Shown: positions 23,497 through 34,280, counted from the stretch's first letter. The stretch: 64,000 nt of DNA from Bolinopsis microptera (GCF_026151205.1 NC_087078.1:9998675-10062674); one strand, 5' to 3'. A program made the numbers and translations. The notes: generated by a model not told the origin, from the sequence alone.

Positions 23497-26030
23497 TCAT
23501 GTTCAATATAGACAGTAAGTTGTAGAGTCACCTCTACTATTAGCTTCCTCTACTTCAGACCTTATCTTCATGTTCACTATAGACAGTAAGTTGTAGAGTC
23601 ACCTCTACTATTAGCCTCATCTACTTCAGACCTTATCTTCATGTTCACTATAGACAGTAAGTTGTAGAGTCACCTCTACTATTAGCTTCCTCTACTTCAG
23701 ACCTTATCTTCATGTTCACTATAGACAGTAAGTTGTAGAGTCACCTCTACTATTAGCTTCCTCTACTTCAGACCTTATCTTCATGTTCACTATAGACAGT
23801 AAGTTGTAGAGTCACCTCTACTATTAGCCTCCTCTACTTCAGACCTTATCTTCATGTTCACTATAGACAGTAAGTTGTAGAGTCACCTCTACTATTAGCT
23901 TCCTCTACTTCAGACCTTATCTTCATGTTCACTATAGACAGTAAGTTGTAGAGTCACCTCTACTATTAGCCTCCTCTACTTCAGACCTTATCTTCATGTT
24001 CACTATAGACAGTAAGTTGTAGAGTTACCTCTACTATTAGCCTCCTCTACTTCAGACCTTATCTTCATGTTCAGTATAGACAGTAAGTTGTAGAGTCACC
24101 TCTACTATTAGCCTCCTCTACTTCAGACCTTATCTTCATGTTCAATATAGACAGTAAGTTGTAGAGTCACCTCTACTATTAGCTTCCTCTACTTCAGACC
24201 TTATCTTCATGTTCACTATAGACAGTAAGTTGTAGAGTTACCTATACTATTAGCCTCCTCTACTTCAGACCTTATCTTCATGTTCACTATAGACAGTAAG
24301 TTGTAGAGTCACCTCTACTATTAGCTTCCTCTACTTCAGACATTATCTTCATGTTCAGTATAGACAGTAAGTTGTAGAGTCACCTTTACTATTAGCCTCC
24401 TCTACTTCAGACCTTATCTTCATGTTCAATATAGACAGTAAGTTGTAGAGTCACCTCTACTATTAGCTTCCTCTACTTCAGACATTATCTTCATGTTCAG
24501 TATAGACAGTAAGTTGTAGAGTCACCTCTACTATTAGCCTCATCTACTTCAGACCTTATCTTCATGTTCACTATAGACAGTAAGTTGTAGAGTCACCTCT
24601 ACTATTAGCTTCCTCTACTTCAGACCTTATCTTCATGTTCAGTATAGACAGTAAGTTGTAAAGTCACCTCTACTATTAATCTCCTCTACTTCAGACCTTA
24701 TCTTCATGTTCACTATAGACAGTAAGTTGTAGAGTCACCTCTACTATTAGCTTCCTCTACTTCAGACCTTATCTTCATGTTCACTATAGACAGTAAGTTG
24801 TAGAGTCACCTCTACTATTAGCCTCCTCTACTTCAGACATTATCTTCATGTTCAGTATAGACAGTAAGTTGTAGAGTCACCTTTACTATTAGCCTCCTCT
24901 ACTTCAGACCTTATCTTCATTCTTCATGTTCAATATAGACAGTAAGTTGTAGAGTCACCTCTACTATTAGCCTCCTCTACTTCAGACCTTATCTTCATGT
25001 TCAATATAGACAGTAAGTTGTAGATTCACCTCTACTATTAGCCTCCTCTACTTCAGACCTTATCTTCATGTTCAGTATAGACAGTAAGTTGTAGAGTTAC
25101 CTCTACTATTAGCCTCCTCTACTTCAGACCTTATCTTCATGTTCAGTATAGACAGTAAGTTGTAGAGTCACCTCTACTATTAGCCTCCTCTACTTCAGAC
25201 ATTATCTTCATGTTCACTATAGACAGTAAGTTGTAGAGTCACCTCTACTATTAGCCTCCTCTACTTCAGACCTTATCTTCATGTTCACTATAGACAGTAA
25301 GTTGTAGAGTCACCTCTACTATTAGCTTCCTCTACTTCAGACCTTATCTTCATGTTCAGTATAGACAGTAAGTTGTAGAGTCACCTCTACTATTAGCTTC
25401 CTCTACTTCAGACCTTATCTTCATGTTCACTATAGACAGTAAGTTGTAGAGTCACCTCTACTATTAGCCTCCTCTACTTCAGACCTTATCTTCATGTTCA
25501 CTATAGACAGTAAGTTGTAGAGTCACCTCTACTATTAGCTTCCTCTACTTCAGACCTTATCTTCATGTTCAGTATAGACAGTAAGTTGTAGAGTCACCTC
25601 TACTATTAGCTTCCTCTACTTCAGACCTTATCTTCATGTTCACTATAGACAGTAAGTTGTAGAGTCACCTCTACTATTAGCTTCATCTACTTCAGACCTT
25701 ATCTTCATGTTCACTATAGACAGTAAGTTGTAGATTCACCTCTACTATTAGCTTCCTCTACTTCAGACCTTATCTTCATGTTCACTATAGACAGTAAGTT
25801 GTAGAGTCACCTCTACTATTAGCTTCCTCTACTTCAGACATTATCTTCATGTTCAATATAGACAGTAAGTTGTAGAGTCACCTCTACTATTAGCCTCATC
25901 TACTTCAGACCTTATCTTCATGTTCACTATAGACAGTAAGTTGTAGAGTCACCTCTACTATTAGCTTCCTCTACTTCAGACCTTATATACATGTTCACTA
26001 TAATAGACAGTAAGTTGTAGTAGAGTTGGC
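23497..26030. repeat. 71-bp junction array, part 2 (~35.6 units)
   Basis: Continuation of the exon B junction array after the hAT insertion. Units keep the GTAAGTTG donor and the pyrimidine-rich TATTAGC-TCCTCTACTTCAG stretch. One local slip duplicates TTCTTCAT near 24920, and the final unit has ATAATAGACAG. Together with part 1 there are about 49 units. Confidence 0.97.
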
Positions 26031-27050
26031 AGACAATTAGGCACCCCTTCATTAAGTCTATTTATTTGCAATATTTGCAACTGTTATAAAATGTAAAGGG
26101 AAATGTAACAACTTTAGGCAAGATACGCTACATCTCATGGGGTCCCTCTAAGTGGACGTAGCCTTCTTACTCACAAATTCACTAAGTAACAAAAGATAAG
26201 CCACCTAACAAAATATAAGCCACCTAACAAAAGATAAGCCACCTAACAAAAGATAAGCCACCTAACAAAAGATGTCTCCTAGTGTCACTGTCAAGGTTTA
26301 AATGGGCATACAAAACAAAGCTACCAAGGTAACAAGGGTAATTAAGGCCAAGTCCCGAGCTGCTTTCTTCAGAATTTAAATATTAACGTCATAAAAGGGT
26401 TGAATGTCATTCATCACGGCAAAGTGGCTACATGACATGTCCCCCACCAGTCACCACCGTTCAATCCATAAAAAGTCATCAATTCTCCTATAATCCGAAC
26501 CGTTAATGAAACATTGATCGAAAGTGTTGCATTATTTAGTCCCTAGGCTCCGACCCCCGTTCACACCCTCGTTTTAGTCTCCGTCTTTTGAGTTAGAGAA
26601 AATGTCCACCCTTTGTGAGAAACGTATGGATATTGAAAACAATGGATATTACTGGATGAATATGCTGCTGCTTGGTTACGGACTCGTGATTTGTATTTAC
26701 AGAATGGCACATTATAACTAGGATTAACAGAATGGTTGGGCCGGGTATGAGGCCGTTACACGAGTTAAAACAAATCAATTATGGAACTTTTCAATATATT
26801 ATGACCTGCTATGTTATCTGTTCAATAACGAAGTTATGTTTCCTGTTCTATGACCAAGTTACATAACCTGCTCATGCTATGTTATCTCTATAGTTTATAA
26901 CCTGTTAAAAGAACCAATTATATTTCCTGTTCTAACACAATAATACCAAATTTTGTTTCCTGATATAAGACCAAATTCTACAAATTCTATTATCAAATTC
27001 AATAACCGAATCCCATAAGCAGCTACTAGTTCTAAAACCCAGTTCTCAAC
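26031..27050 (+). other. WDR13 intron B-C, middle part
   Basis: Non-coding. It holds a 19-bp tandem repeat (ACCTAACAAAAGATAAGCC, about four copies, 26184-26272) and, from 26800, a loose repetition of TGTTATCTGTTC / TTTCCTGTTCTA phrases. No gene was seen. Confidence 0.6.
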
Positions 27051-27678
27051 CCTTATCAGAGGACGTGTTGCTACCCAGCTACCTAGCTACCTAGTTACCT
27101 AGTTACCTAGTTACCCAGCTACCTAGTTACCTAGTTACCTAGTTACCTAGTTACCCAGCTACCTAGTTACCTAGTTACCTAGTTACCTAGTTACCTAGTT
27201 ACTTAGTTACCTAGTTACCTAGTTACTTAGTTACCTAGTTACCCAGTTACCTAGTTACCTTGTTACCTTGTTACCTAGCTACCTAGTTACCTAGTTACTT
27301 AGTTACCTAGTTACCTAGTTACCTAGTTACCTAGTTACCTAGTTACCTAGTTACCTAGTTACCTAGTTACCTAGTTACCTAGTTACCTAGTTACCTAGTT
27401 ACCTAGTTACCTAGTTACTTAGTTACTTAGTTACCTAGTTACCTAGTTACCTAGTTACCTAGTTACCTAGTTACTTAGTTACCTAGTTACTTAGTTACCT
27501 AGTTACCTAGTTACCTAGTTACCTAGTTACCAAGTTACCTAGCTACCTAGTTACCTAGTTACCTAGTTACCTAGTTACCTTGTTACCTAGCTACCTAGTT
27601 ACCTAGTTAGCTTGTTACCTAGCTACCTAGTTACCTAGTTACCTAGTTACCTAGTTACCTAACCCTCCCCCTTATCAG
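27051..27678. repeat. 8-bp minisatellite bracketed by copies of the exon C acceptor
   Basis: About 70 units of CTAGTTAC (variants CCAGCTAC, CTAGCTAC, CTTGTTAC). The array is preceded at 27051 by CCTTATCAG/AGGACGTGTTGCTAC, the same intron-exon junction that starts exon C at 27679. The first units run GTTGCTAC, CCAGCTAC, CTAGCTAC, CTAGTTAC, as if the array grew from the last eight exonic bases of the duplicated junction. Confidence 0.95.
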
Positions 27679-27770
27679 AGGACGTGTTGCTACTGGTTAG
27701 GAAATGCTCTGCTAAACTAAACGGTCTGCCGATAAGAAGTGTCTTCTGTCCTATCGCTACTGCTCAGAGG
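27679..27770 (+). CDS. WDR13: WDR13 exon C: WD40 blade
   Basis: A 92-nt exon from CCCCTTATCAG to GTACGTGA, phase 1 in and phase 0 out. With the carried A from exon B it reads K-D-V-L-L-L-V-R-K-C-S-A-K-L-N-G-L-P-I-R followed by S-V-F-C-P-I-A-T-A-Q-R. The phrase P-I-R-S-V-F-C-P corresponds to the very conserved PVRSIFCP of vertebrate WDR13 and is the strongest single identifier of the gene. An alternative acceptor (GGTTAG at 27700) would put a stop in frame, so the chosen one is supported by phase. Confidence 0.9.
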
Positions 27771-28379
27771 GTACGTGATTTTATAGATTTTACTTATGTA
27801 CCCCGTTACTTTTTACTTATTACTCTTTTAAAACTTACCACATTCATTACTGCTGCTAAGGTTTTAGTCTAAGGAAATATGTGTTATTTGTCAAATCTGC
27901 AAAAGCACTGTTGTTTCCATAAGACATCACCGTCATAAATCTTGCAAATCTAGACAATTAAATCTTTATGGACATGGTCTAAGTGAAGTCCAGCAACTAG
28001 ATGCATCATCAGCAGTAACTAGGTAACTAGGCAACTAGGTAACTAGATGCATCATAAGGTAACTAGATGCATCATAAGGCTTGAAGAATTTCTGAAGCTG
28101 TAAAAGAAACAGTCGCGTGTCTTGACTATATCACCTTCTTATCTAGTAGTGAATACAGTGTTTCGTTTCGTTTTGTACTGTCTAGATTGTCAATATTCCA
28201 GGGAGCGTTTACAGTGTCAGGTTGTGTTGACGGGTCTGTAACTAGTAACCTGGTAACCTGGTAAACTGGTAAGCTGATAACTTAGTAACCTGGTAACCTG
28301 GTAACCTGGTAACCATGGTAACCATGGTAACCTAGTAACCTAGTAACTAGCAGTGTAACTATGGTAACTAATATTCCAG
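27771..28379 (+). repeat. WDR13 intron C-D with duplicated exon D acceptor
   Basis: Contains a GGTAACTAG/ATGCATCAT short repeat at 28015-28080. At 28192-28239 is a near-exact copy (one difference) of the exon D acceptor plus its first 38 nt (AATATTCCAG/GGAGCGTTTA to GACGGGTCTGT). A GTAACCTG-type minisatellite (28240-28368) separates this copy from the real junction at 28370-28417. Confidence 0.92.
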
Positions 28380-28474
28380 GGAGCGTTTACAGTATCAGGT
28401 TGTGTTGACGGGTCTGTTCTTGTGTTTGATATGGAGAAAGGGAAAGCAGTTAACAAGCTACAAGGACATTCTTG
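28380..28474 (+). CDS. WDR13: WDR13 exon D: WD40 blade
   Basis: A 95-nt exon from AATATTCCAG to GTAAGCTC, phase 0 in and phase 2 out. It encodes G-A-F-T-V-S-G-C-V-D-G-S-V-L-V-F-D followed by M-E-K-G-K-A-V-N-K-L-Q-G-H-S. The pattern VSG..DGSVLVFD is a WD40 strand b-c turn, and AVNKLQGHS is identical to vertebrate WDR13 at this point. The first 38 nt exist a second time 178 bp upstream behind an identical acceptor. Use of that copy would read through the minisatellite to a stop. Confidence 0.92.
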
Positions 28475-28710
28475 GTAAGCTCATTTTGTCATTATATGTT
28501 TGTTTGTTTGTTTGTTTATAGAACCCGTCCCCAATCTCGTATCGGAAAATGACTAAACTCAGGTCTGAGTGTGAATACGGGTGGTACCTGCAAGAGTGTT
28601 CATTAAGCATTTAGAGTTCTGTAAAACTGTAGTTACAATTGTGCTAGAGTATTTTTAGAATTTACGATTGGTATCAGATATATATCCCTACATGCTTCCA
28701 AAATTTGTAA

Positions 28711-28877
28711 AGCCGTAGTACATACATATCACATTACACCGGAGCCTACACAGTGCAATCTCCTCCAGTCGATCTGCGCCGCGTATGTTTATATAAGCGC
28801 GCGGCGCAGACTGGAGCGGAGGAAACCACACTCTGCAAGTTCGATCCAGTGCAATGCTACATGTACGTACTACGGCT
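28711..28877. mobile_element. 167-bp foldback (MITE-like)
   Basis: Outer ends AGCCGTAGTACATAC and GTACGTACTACGGCT are inverted copies. An inner pair, CTGCGCCGCG and CGCGGCGCAG, lies around a short loop (28777-28812). Non-coding. Confidence 0.7.
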
Positions 28878-29386
28878 TCATCTCCAACTTTTTGCACAAT
28901 GTACTGGAATGTTTTGAAGGAAAAGAAAGAACAAAAAAATGTGATATATATAAATAAAATTTAATCAGCGATTTAATGTTAGCCTTAGGAGGGTAACTTT
29001 AATTCCCTGGTTTCTAAAATCAGCTTTAAAAAAAAATAATAAAGTATGTAACGTCGATACCAAACCGATAATTGAGCGATAATAACTGAGTAGTTGATTC
29101 CTGGGTTGCGGAGTCATTCAGATGTTCCAGTTTTCGAATGTGGTTCTTGTTCAGTTCTTGACCAGAAGTGTCTTACTATGAAGTAAGTCAGACAAGCAAA
29201 CTCTTCCTTAAATGCTGATATAAGTCGTCTCAATCCCAGAAATTATGAAATTGAATGATGACCCAGTGTAAAAGTGCGGAAATCGGCCGAAAATAACAAA
29301 GACTAAAAACAGTTAAAAAGAGACAGGATTCAAACACAAAGAAAATTAATAACTTAGAGCATAAGGAATATCTCCAAACGGAGTTT

Positions 29387-30040
29387 TCTGAGAGGGTGAG
29401 AGGTTCTTTAATTAGAGCTAATGATTAAATGAGACCCACTAAAGGTACTAAATTAACCGGACTGCTAGCAAGGAATCGAGAGTGGGAATAAAAATAAAAG
29501 CGGAATAAATTTTAAGATAATGAAACAGAAACTGAAAGCTAAAATATATACCGTTCTAGAATGCCTCCGCAAACTATTGCTCCTTTGTAATGCACGTGTT
29601 ACTGTAGGTAAGTGTAGTAAAAAGATAAAAATAATAAAGCTATAAAAATGAACGGAGCGGTGAAAATCTGAGAGGGTGAGACTGAGAGGTTCTTTAATTA
29701 GAGCTAATGATTAAATGAGACCCACTAAAGGTACTAAATTAACCGGACTGCTAGCAAGGAATCGAGAGTGGGAATAAAAATAAAAGCGGAATAAATTTTA
29801 AGATAATGAAACAGAAACTGAAAGCTAAAATATATACCGTTCTAGAATGCCTCCGCAAACTATTGCTCCTTTGTAATGCACGTGTTACTGTAGGTAAGTG
29901 TAGTAAAAAGATAAAAATAATAAAGCTATAAAAATGAACGGAGCGGTGAAAATCTGAGAGGGTGAGACTGAGAGGTTCTTTAATTAGAACTAATGATTAA
30001 ATGAGACCCACTAAAGGTACTAAATTAACCGGACTGCTAT
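29387..30040. repeat. 286-bp tandem duplication, ~2.3 copies
   Basis: The phrase AGGTTCTTTAATTAGA starts at 29401, 29687 and 29973, an exact 286-bp period. The second unit is nearly identical to the first; the third stops after GGACTGCTA. Confidence 0.95.
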
Positions 30041-31339
30041 ATTTCATTATATGTGCATCAATTATTATATAATGATTATTCCAAAACAGTGAAAGATATT
30101 TAATTTATTTGAGAAGTTTCTTGATTTCTTGATTTCTTGATTTCTTGCTTTCTTGATTTCTTGATTTCTTGGAGTAGATAGTGTTAATAGTGGAATGATC
30201 AATGGTCATTACGATTTCTTAAATTCAGAATTGACCACCCTAGCTACGACAGTTGGTTCCCTAGCAACCGAACTTAATAATATAATATCTCTACTATAAT
30301 TCAGAGAATTATTTCTGTATGTCTGTCTGTACGACAGCCCACGTGCAAATTAGATGAAAAATAGGAATTTGAATAGTAACCATAGTAACGAGGATTGTTA
30401 CACGCACGTGCACGTGCAATGATTGTTTAACGTCATTTTGATCGGTTTTGTTGATTTTAGTACGGGCAACATTTTAATCGGCTGCATCTTTGGTTGTGAC
30501 GGATATTTTTTGACGCGATTTAAACTTACTAACAAAAAATACTATTAGCTTCCTCCCTATGACCACGGGTTTTCTAGTTACTTATAAAGCTTTCTCTGCT
30601 TTTACCTTGAAGAAACTCAAAACGATCTGTAAAATCATTAAGTCTTCTAGGCGCCCTCAAGTATTCTCCTCTGTTATCTTTTGAATGCTTATTCTCTTAG
30701 TTTTATAATTTCATTGATACTACCTTAAGATGCATCTTAGATGTAAGGTCATTAATCAGTAAACTAAAAATTTACTTTCATGCCTTCCTCTGCTCTCTCT
30801 AATTTTTAAATGATAAGTTATTACAGACTTATTTGATAGAGAGAAGAGGAGATCTTGTATAATTTTCATACGAAGCTCTTACGCTCTTGATTCCAAAGAT
30901 CCTGATCCTCTACGAATACCGTCGTTTTATTTTTTAGATATCTTAGAGAAATTTTTTGTTTTTTCATAGGAAAATGATTGGTGTTTTAAAACTAAGAGTC
31001 ATTAATTTTTGTTAGTTTTTATGAAAGTTAAATAGCTGGTTTACCGTGATGATCTTGATACTGAACCCTCTCCCGCTGTTAGAGGGTGTGGTCACTAACT
31101 CCGCTCTAATTTACATCTTTATCTTGGACTTAGAGCCACGTTTATTGGTAGATTTTATCGGTAGATTTTATCTTATCTCTCTTTTATTCATCATATTTGG
31201 TTTAGATTAACGATCTTGATACCCTAAATCCTCTACAAATACCGCTGTCACGGTTCATTCCTCTGTTGGGTGTGGTCTCACTAAACCTCCCTCCAATCTG
31301 CATGTGTTTATAACGTTCAGCACTACAGTTACAACAGCA

Positions 31340-31476
31340 GCAGTAGTTGTAGAACTAGAGCTGTCACGTGACCAGCAGTAGTTGTAGAACTAGAGCTGTC
31401 ACGTGACCAGCAGTAGTTGTAGAACTAGAGCTGTCACGTGACCAGCAGTAGTTGTAGAACTAGAGCTGTCACGTGA
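31340..31476. repeat. 35-bp repeat x4, each with a CACGTG E-box
   Basis: Four near-exact copies of a 35-bp unit contain AGCAGTAGTTGTAGAACTAG and then AGCTGTCACGTGACC. The palindrome GTCACGTGAC is a good bHLH-zip (USF/MYC/TFE-type) site. The array lies about 0.4 kb upstream of the nested gene, so it could act as a promoter element; that role is inferred only from position. Confidence 0.9.
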
Positions 31477-31850
31477 CTCACAACAGAGAGTAGACAACAA
31501 TACTTCTCCACTCTGACGAATCTCTGGTCTGTTTACTTATCCTCGTTAACTAATTACAGAGCTCTATTTGCAGAGAATAACCCCCTCCTTCGCTGCTCGT
31601 TTATATCAGTATACTCACTGTGCGTAACCAGGATGTGGAGGAGGGTCACGTGACACACTACTTACCCTAACTCTGCCAGCTACGAATACGAGGAATCCTC
31701 AGTTTCAGCGTCTATTCCTGGGTATTTCAGCTTACTCCTCGGTTAATATTTCTAGTGATTTAACATTGCCGTATATATACACAACCCTCTTGCCTGATAG
31801 CTTAATTGAGCAACAATCAAGGAGAAAGATCACGTGGTATATCACGTGGT

Positions 31851-33590
31851 ATGTCAGGTGGTATGTCAGGTGACGAGGAGCCTGCTAGGTGCACATCGCG
31901 TGACCATGATGACATTTCTAATTTGCTGTCTGTGCAGACGCTCAGTTATAGATCTTTTATTTCTAGTTTACAGAGTTTGCTTGATTTTGATTTTGATAAT
32001 GGAGATAACAGCGGTGAGGGAGGGGGCATGAGGAGCAGTATTGCTAAGCAGATGGAGGGAATGTTTGAACCGGCGGAAGTGGTCCCGGAGGTGATTCCAG
32101 ATGTCCGGAAGGTTTATCGTCCTGAGAAGCCTAAATTGTTGGAGATGGCGGCCATGCACCATAGCATGGAGGGAAAAGGAACTCTTTCCAGCAGTCCCAA
32201 GATGACCAGACGAGTCATGTCCGAGATGAATGTATGTACTGGAGATCAGAGCAATAGCTATAGAATTAAAAACACCCCCGTCAGTGCTGAGAAAGCTGTC
32301 TCTGCTTCCAACATAGTTGCGTCCCCACCATCTCCATCCCCTTCCTCCTCTTCTGGGACAACATCTCTACCTGCAACTTCAGCTCCAGATGTCAGTGGTA
32401 GTAATACGGAGCAGCAGTCTCCACCACTGAGTCCTACAGCACCTCTAGTAACGTTCCACAAAACGCAACCTTCTGTCAGTGTCCCTGACATTGTGGAGCC
32501 ACCAAGCAACACTATCCTTGCTGCTGCCTCCTCTGTGTTTGTCCCTGTTTTACCACCAGCTCTAGGATCAGAAGTAGCTGCTACCTTCACCTCCCCCGCT
32601 CCTGCTATCTGTGTTTCTCCCCCACCAATAGTGTCCTCGCCCACTACTCTACCAACAACCCTCATCTCCCCACCTACCAGACCTGCACCCCCGTCTCCTG
32701 TTCACCATGTCTCCTTCTCGGAACCTTCCTCCTCTCCTCCTCCCTTACCTCCGGGTAACCTATCTAGAGGATCAAGTCCTATCTCCTCCCCTCAACAACT
32801 GGAGGACTATTCTCAGAGTCAGGACGAGGCCATATACCAGAAATTAGATCTGTCCCTAGACAAGGACACAGGAGAGGAGCGAGCTCTTTCCTACACAATA
32901 CCAAGAAGGCTGACCGAGTGTAACAGCAACATGCCTGAAACACCAGTAAAATTTAGTCCAGACCCTGAAATCAGGAAGACCAGCACCACCAGCTATGTAC
33001 CACTGAGTGCCATGGCAGATGCAGCAAACCATGGGCCCGAGGAGACCGTCTACGAGGTTTACAGAGACCCAACCATCGCCCAATGCACACCTCGCGGTAA
33101 ACCTCATAGTCACGTAAATGGGAACGGAACCAGCCATGTGGTCGCCGAACATCAACCAAAGGCTGCTCGAAGCCCAGCTACAGGAGTCTCTAATGGACCT
33201 CCGACCTGGTGTAGTTGCGCCTGCTGCTCCCACGCGGACCACACGGGTATGATATGTTGTGCTAGCAGTCCTGAGTTGGTGTTCCTGTTCGATAACGGTG
33301 AGGAGTGTGTGACCAACACCCTGCTCTTCAACCAGGTTGTTCTCAACAAGTTGGGCTTAAAGTACGGAGACTGGGTGGGTAAGAAGTGGTTGATGAGGAA
33401 GGAGAACGTGGATCATGGGTGTAATAGAGCGTACAGACATTTGGCGTATAACGCGTTCGTGAATCTGGTGTCGTCCCAAATAAAGAAGCAGTGGTCTCAC
33501 AAGGTCCTTCCTTCTTGTGTGATAAACGCCATCAGGAAGGTTTATCCTTCTAGAGATGGAGCGTATTCTGGAATTGTCCGATCCACTTGA
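31851..33590 (+). CDS. Protein with a P2X7-type C-terminal (ballast-like) cysteine domain, no channel part
   Basis: An intronless-looking frame of 579 residues from ATG 31851 (a second in-frame ATG is 12 bases on); a stop lies just upstream at 31803. The first ~450 residues are low complexity, rich in Ser, Pro and Thr, probably disordered, with many SP/TP sites. From about residue 450 the sequence becomes W-C-S-C-A-C-C, then M-I-C-C, E-E-C, N-R-A-Y-R-H-L-A-Y, and finally V-L-P-S-C-V-I-N-A-I-R-K-V-Y-P and D-G-A-Y-S-G. That order of cysteines and the NRxYRHxAY and PSCVxxxIRKxYPxxxGxYSG blocks match the cytoplasmic zinc-binding C-terminal domain of vertebrate P2X7 receptors. No transmembrane segment or ATP-binding ectodomain is present. 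The domain is known on its own or in other contexts in invertebrates. An upstream exon (acceptor GCCTGATAG at 31799) cannot be excluded. The gene lies in the last WDR13 intron on the same strand. Confidence 0.85.
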   Translation: MSGGMSGDEEPARCTSRDHDDISNLLSVQTLSYRSFISSLQSLLDFDFDNGDNSGEGGGMRSSIAKQMEGMFEPAEVVPEVIPDVRKVYRPEKPKLLEMAAMHHSMEGKGTLSSSPKMTRRVMSEMNVCTGDQSNSYRIKNTPVSAEKAVSASNIVASPPSPSPSSSSGTTSLPATSAPDVSGSNTEQQSPPLSPTAPLVTFHKTQPSVSVPDIVEPPSNTILAAASSVFVPVLPPALGSEVAATFTSPAPAICVSPPPIVSSPTTLPTTLISPPTRPAPPSPVHHVSFSEPSSSPPPLPPGNLSRGSSPISSPQQLEDYSQSQDEAIYQKLDLSLDKDTGEERALSYTIPRRLTECNSNMPETPVKFSPDPEIRKTSTTSYVPLSAMADAANHGPEETVYEVYRDPTIAQCTPRGKPHSHVNGNGTSHVVAEHQPKAARSPATGVSNGPPTWCSCACCSHADHTGMICCASSPELVFLFDNGEECVTNTLLFNQVVLNKLGLKYGDWVGKKWLMRKENVDHGCNRAYRHLAYNAFVNLVSSQIKKQWSHKVLPSCVINAIRKVYPSRDGAYSGIVRST

Positions 33591-34280
33591 GATGTGTTTT
33601 ACTTCAGGTACGTTTAAATGTGCTCTGCTTTATTTGGGTCTTACTTATATATTTTTTTTATTAAATACTTTTCAAATTTTACAGAGTACAGCAATAGATG
33701 AATATAAAATAGAATCGTTCAAAATATCGCCCCCATCTGTAAAATATGATGGGCACCCAAACACGGTAAACACATAGTGAACTATGTCCGCAGTAACTTG
33801 GACCCATTACATCGAATCAATTAATGTTATATTCATTGTTCAGTTACTTATTCGTGGGAGCGGCTTTTTGATAACGGAATTTAGTTTTATCATATTATGT
33901 TTATGGCATTTCACCCCTTATAGGTTCGAGTTTGTGTCAGGTGTCATGCGTACAGTTAGGCTCTAAGTTATGAAAATAACTTGAATTTAAAATCTACTGA
34001 GAAAAATGTTAACCTGAAACCCATAATACGTACATGTTTGCTTAATCTGTACCTTGCACCAAAAGTGTTGAACTGATTTTGTAGTTTTGTAGTTGTAACT
34101 GAAACTGTGAAAGGCGTCGAACGAAATATTAGTGCTACTCGAGTACCTGAAGTAGGGTTGATACTACTGCTCAAGTGTTACAATTGTTAAAACTTAATGT
34201 CTACAACAGCAAGTCTAAGTATAAGAAATGTTGTAAGTTTGATAATATTGAGTTAGGATAATGAGTTTGGAAATTTAAAT
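33591..34280 (+). other. 3' flank of the nested gene
   Basis: Contains short frames of 60-73 codons without recognisable features. No clean AATAAA was recognised shortly after the stop. It ends where the 43-bp array begins. Confidence 0.4.

Larger units (their letters stand above)
28475..31850 (+). other. WDR13 intron D-E, 5' part, with several repeats
   Basis: Begins GTAAGCTC. It contains a small foldback (28711-28877), a 286-bp tandem duplication (29387-30040), a GATTTCTT-type 9-bp repeat (30119-30172) and a 35-bp repeat (31340-31476). Otherwise it is AT-rich with no recognised exon. This region must hold the promoter of the nested gene. Confidence 0.7.

Noticed and set aside
27701-27770. 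Alternative exon C acceptor at GGTTAG
   Set aside because: In the phase set by exon B it gives an early stop, while the TTATCAG acceptor keeps the conserved frame.
32258-33349. Several antisense frames up to 135 codons opposite the P2X7-type gene
   Set aside because: They are mirror readings of GC-richer coding sequence; no domain, no splice or start context.
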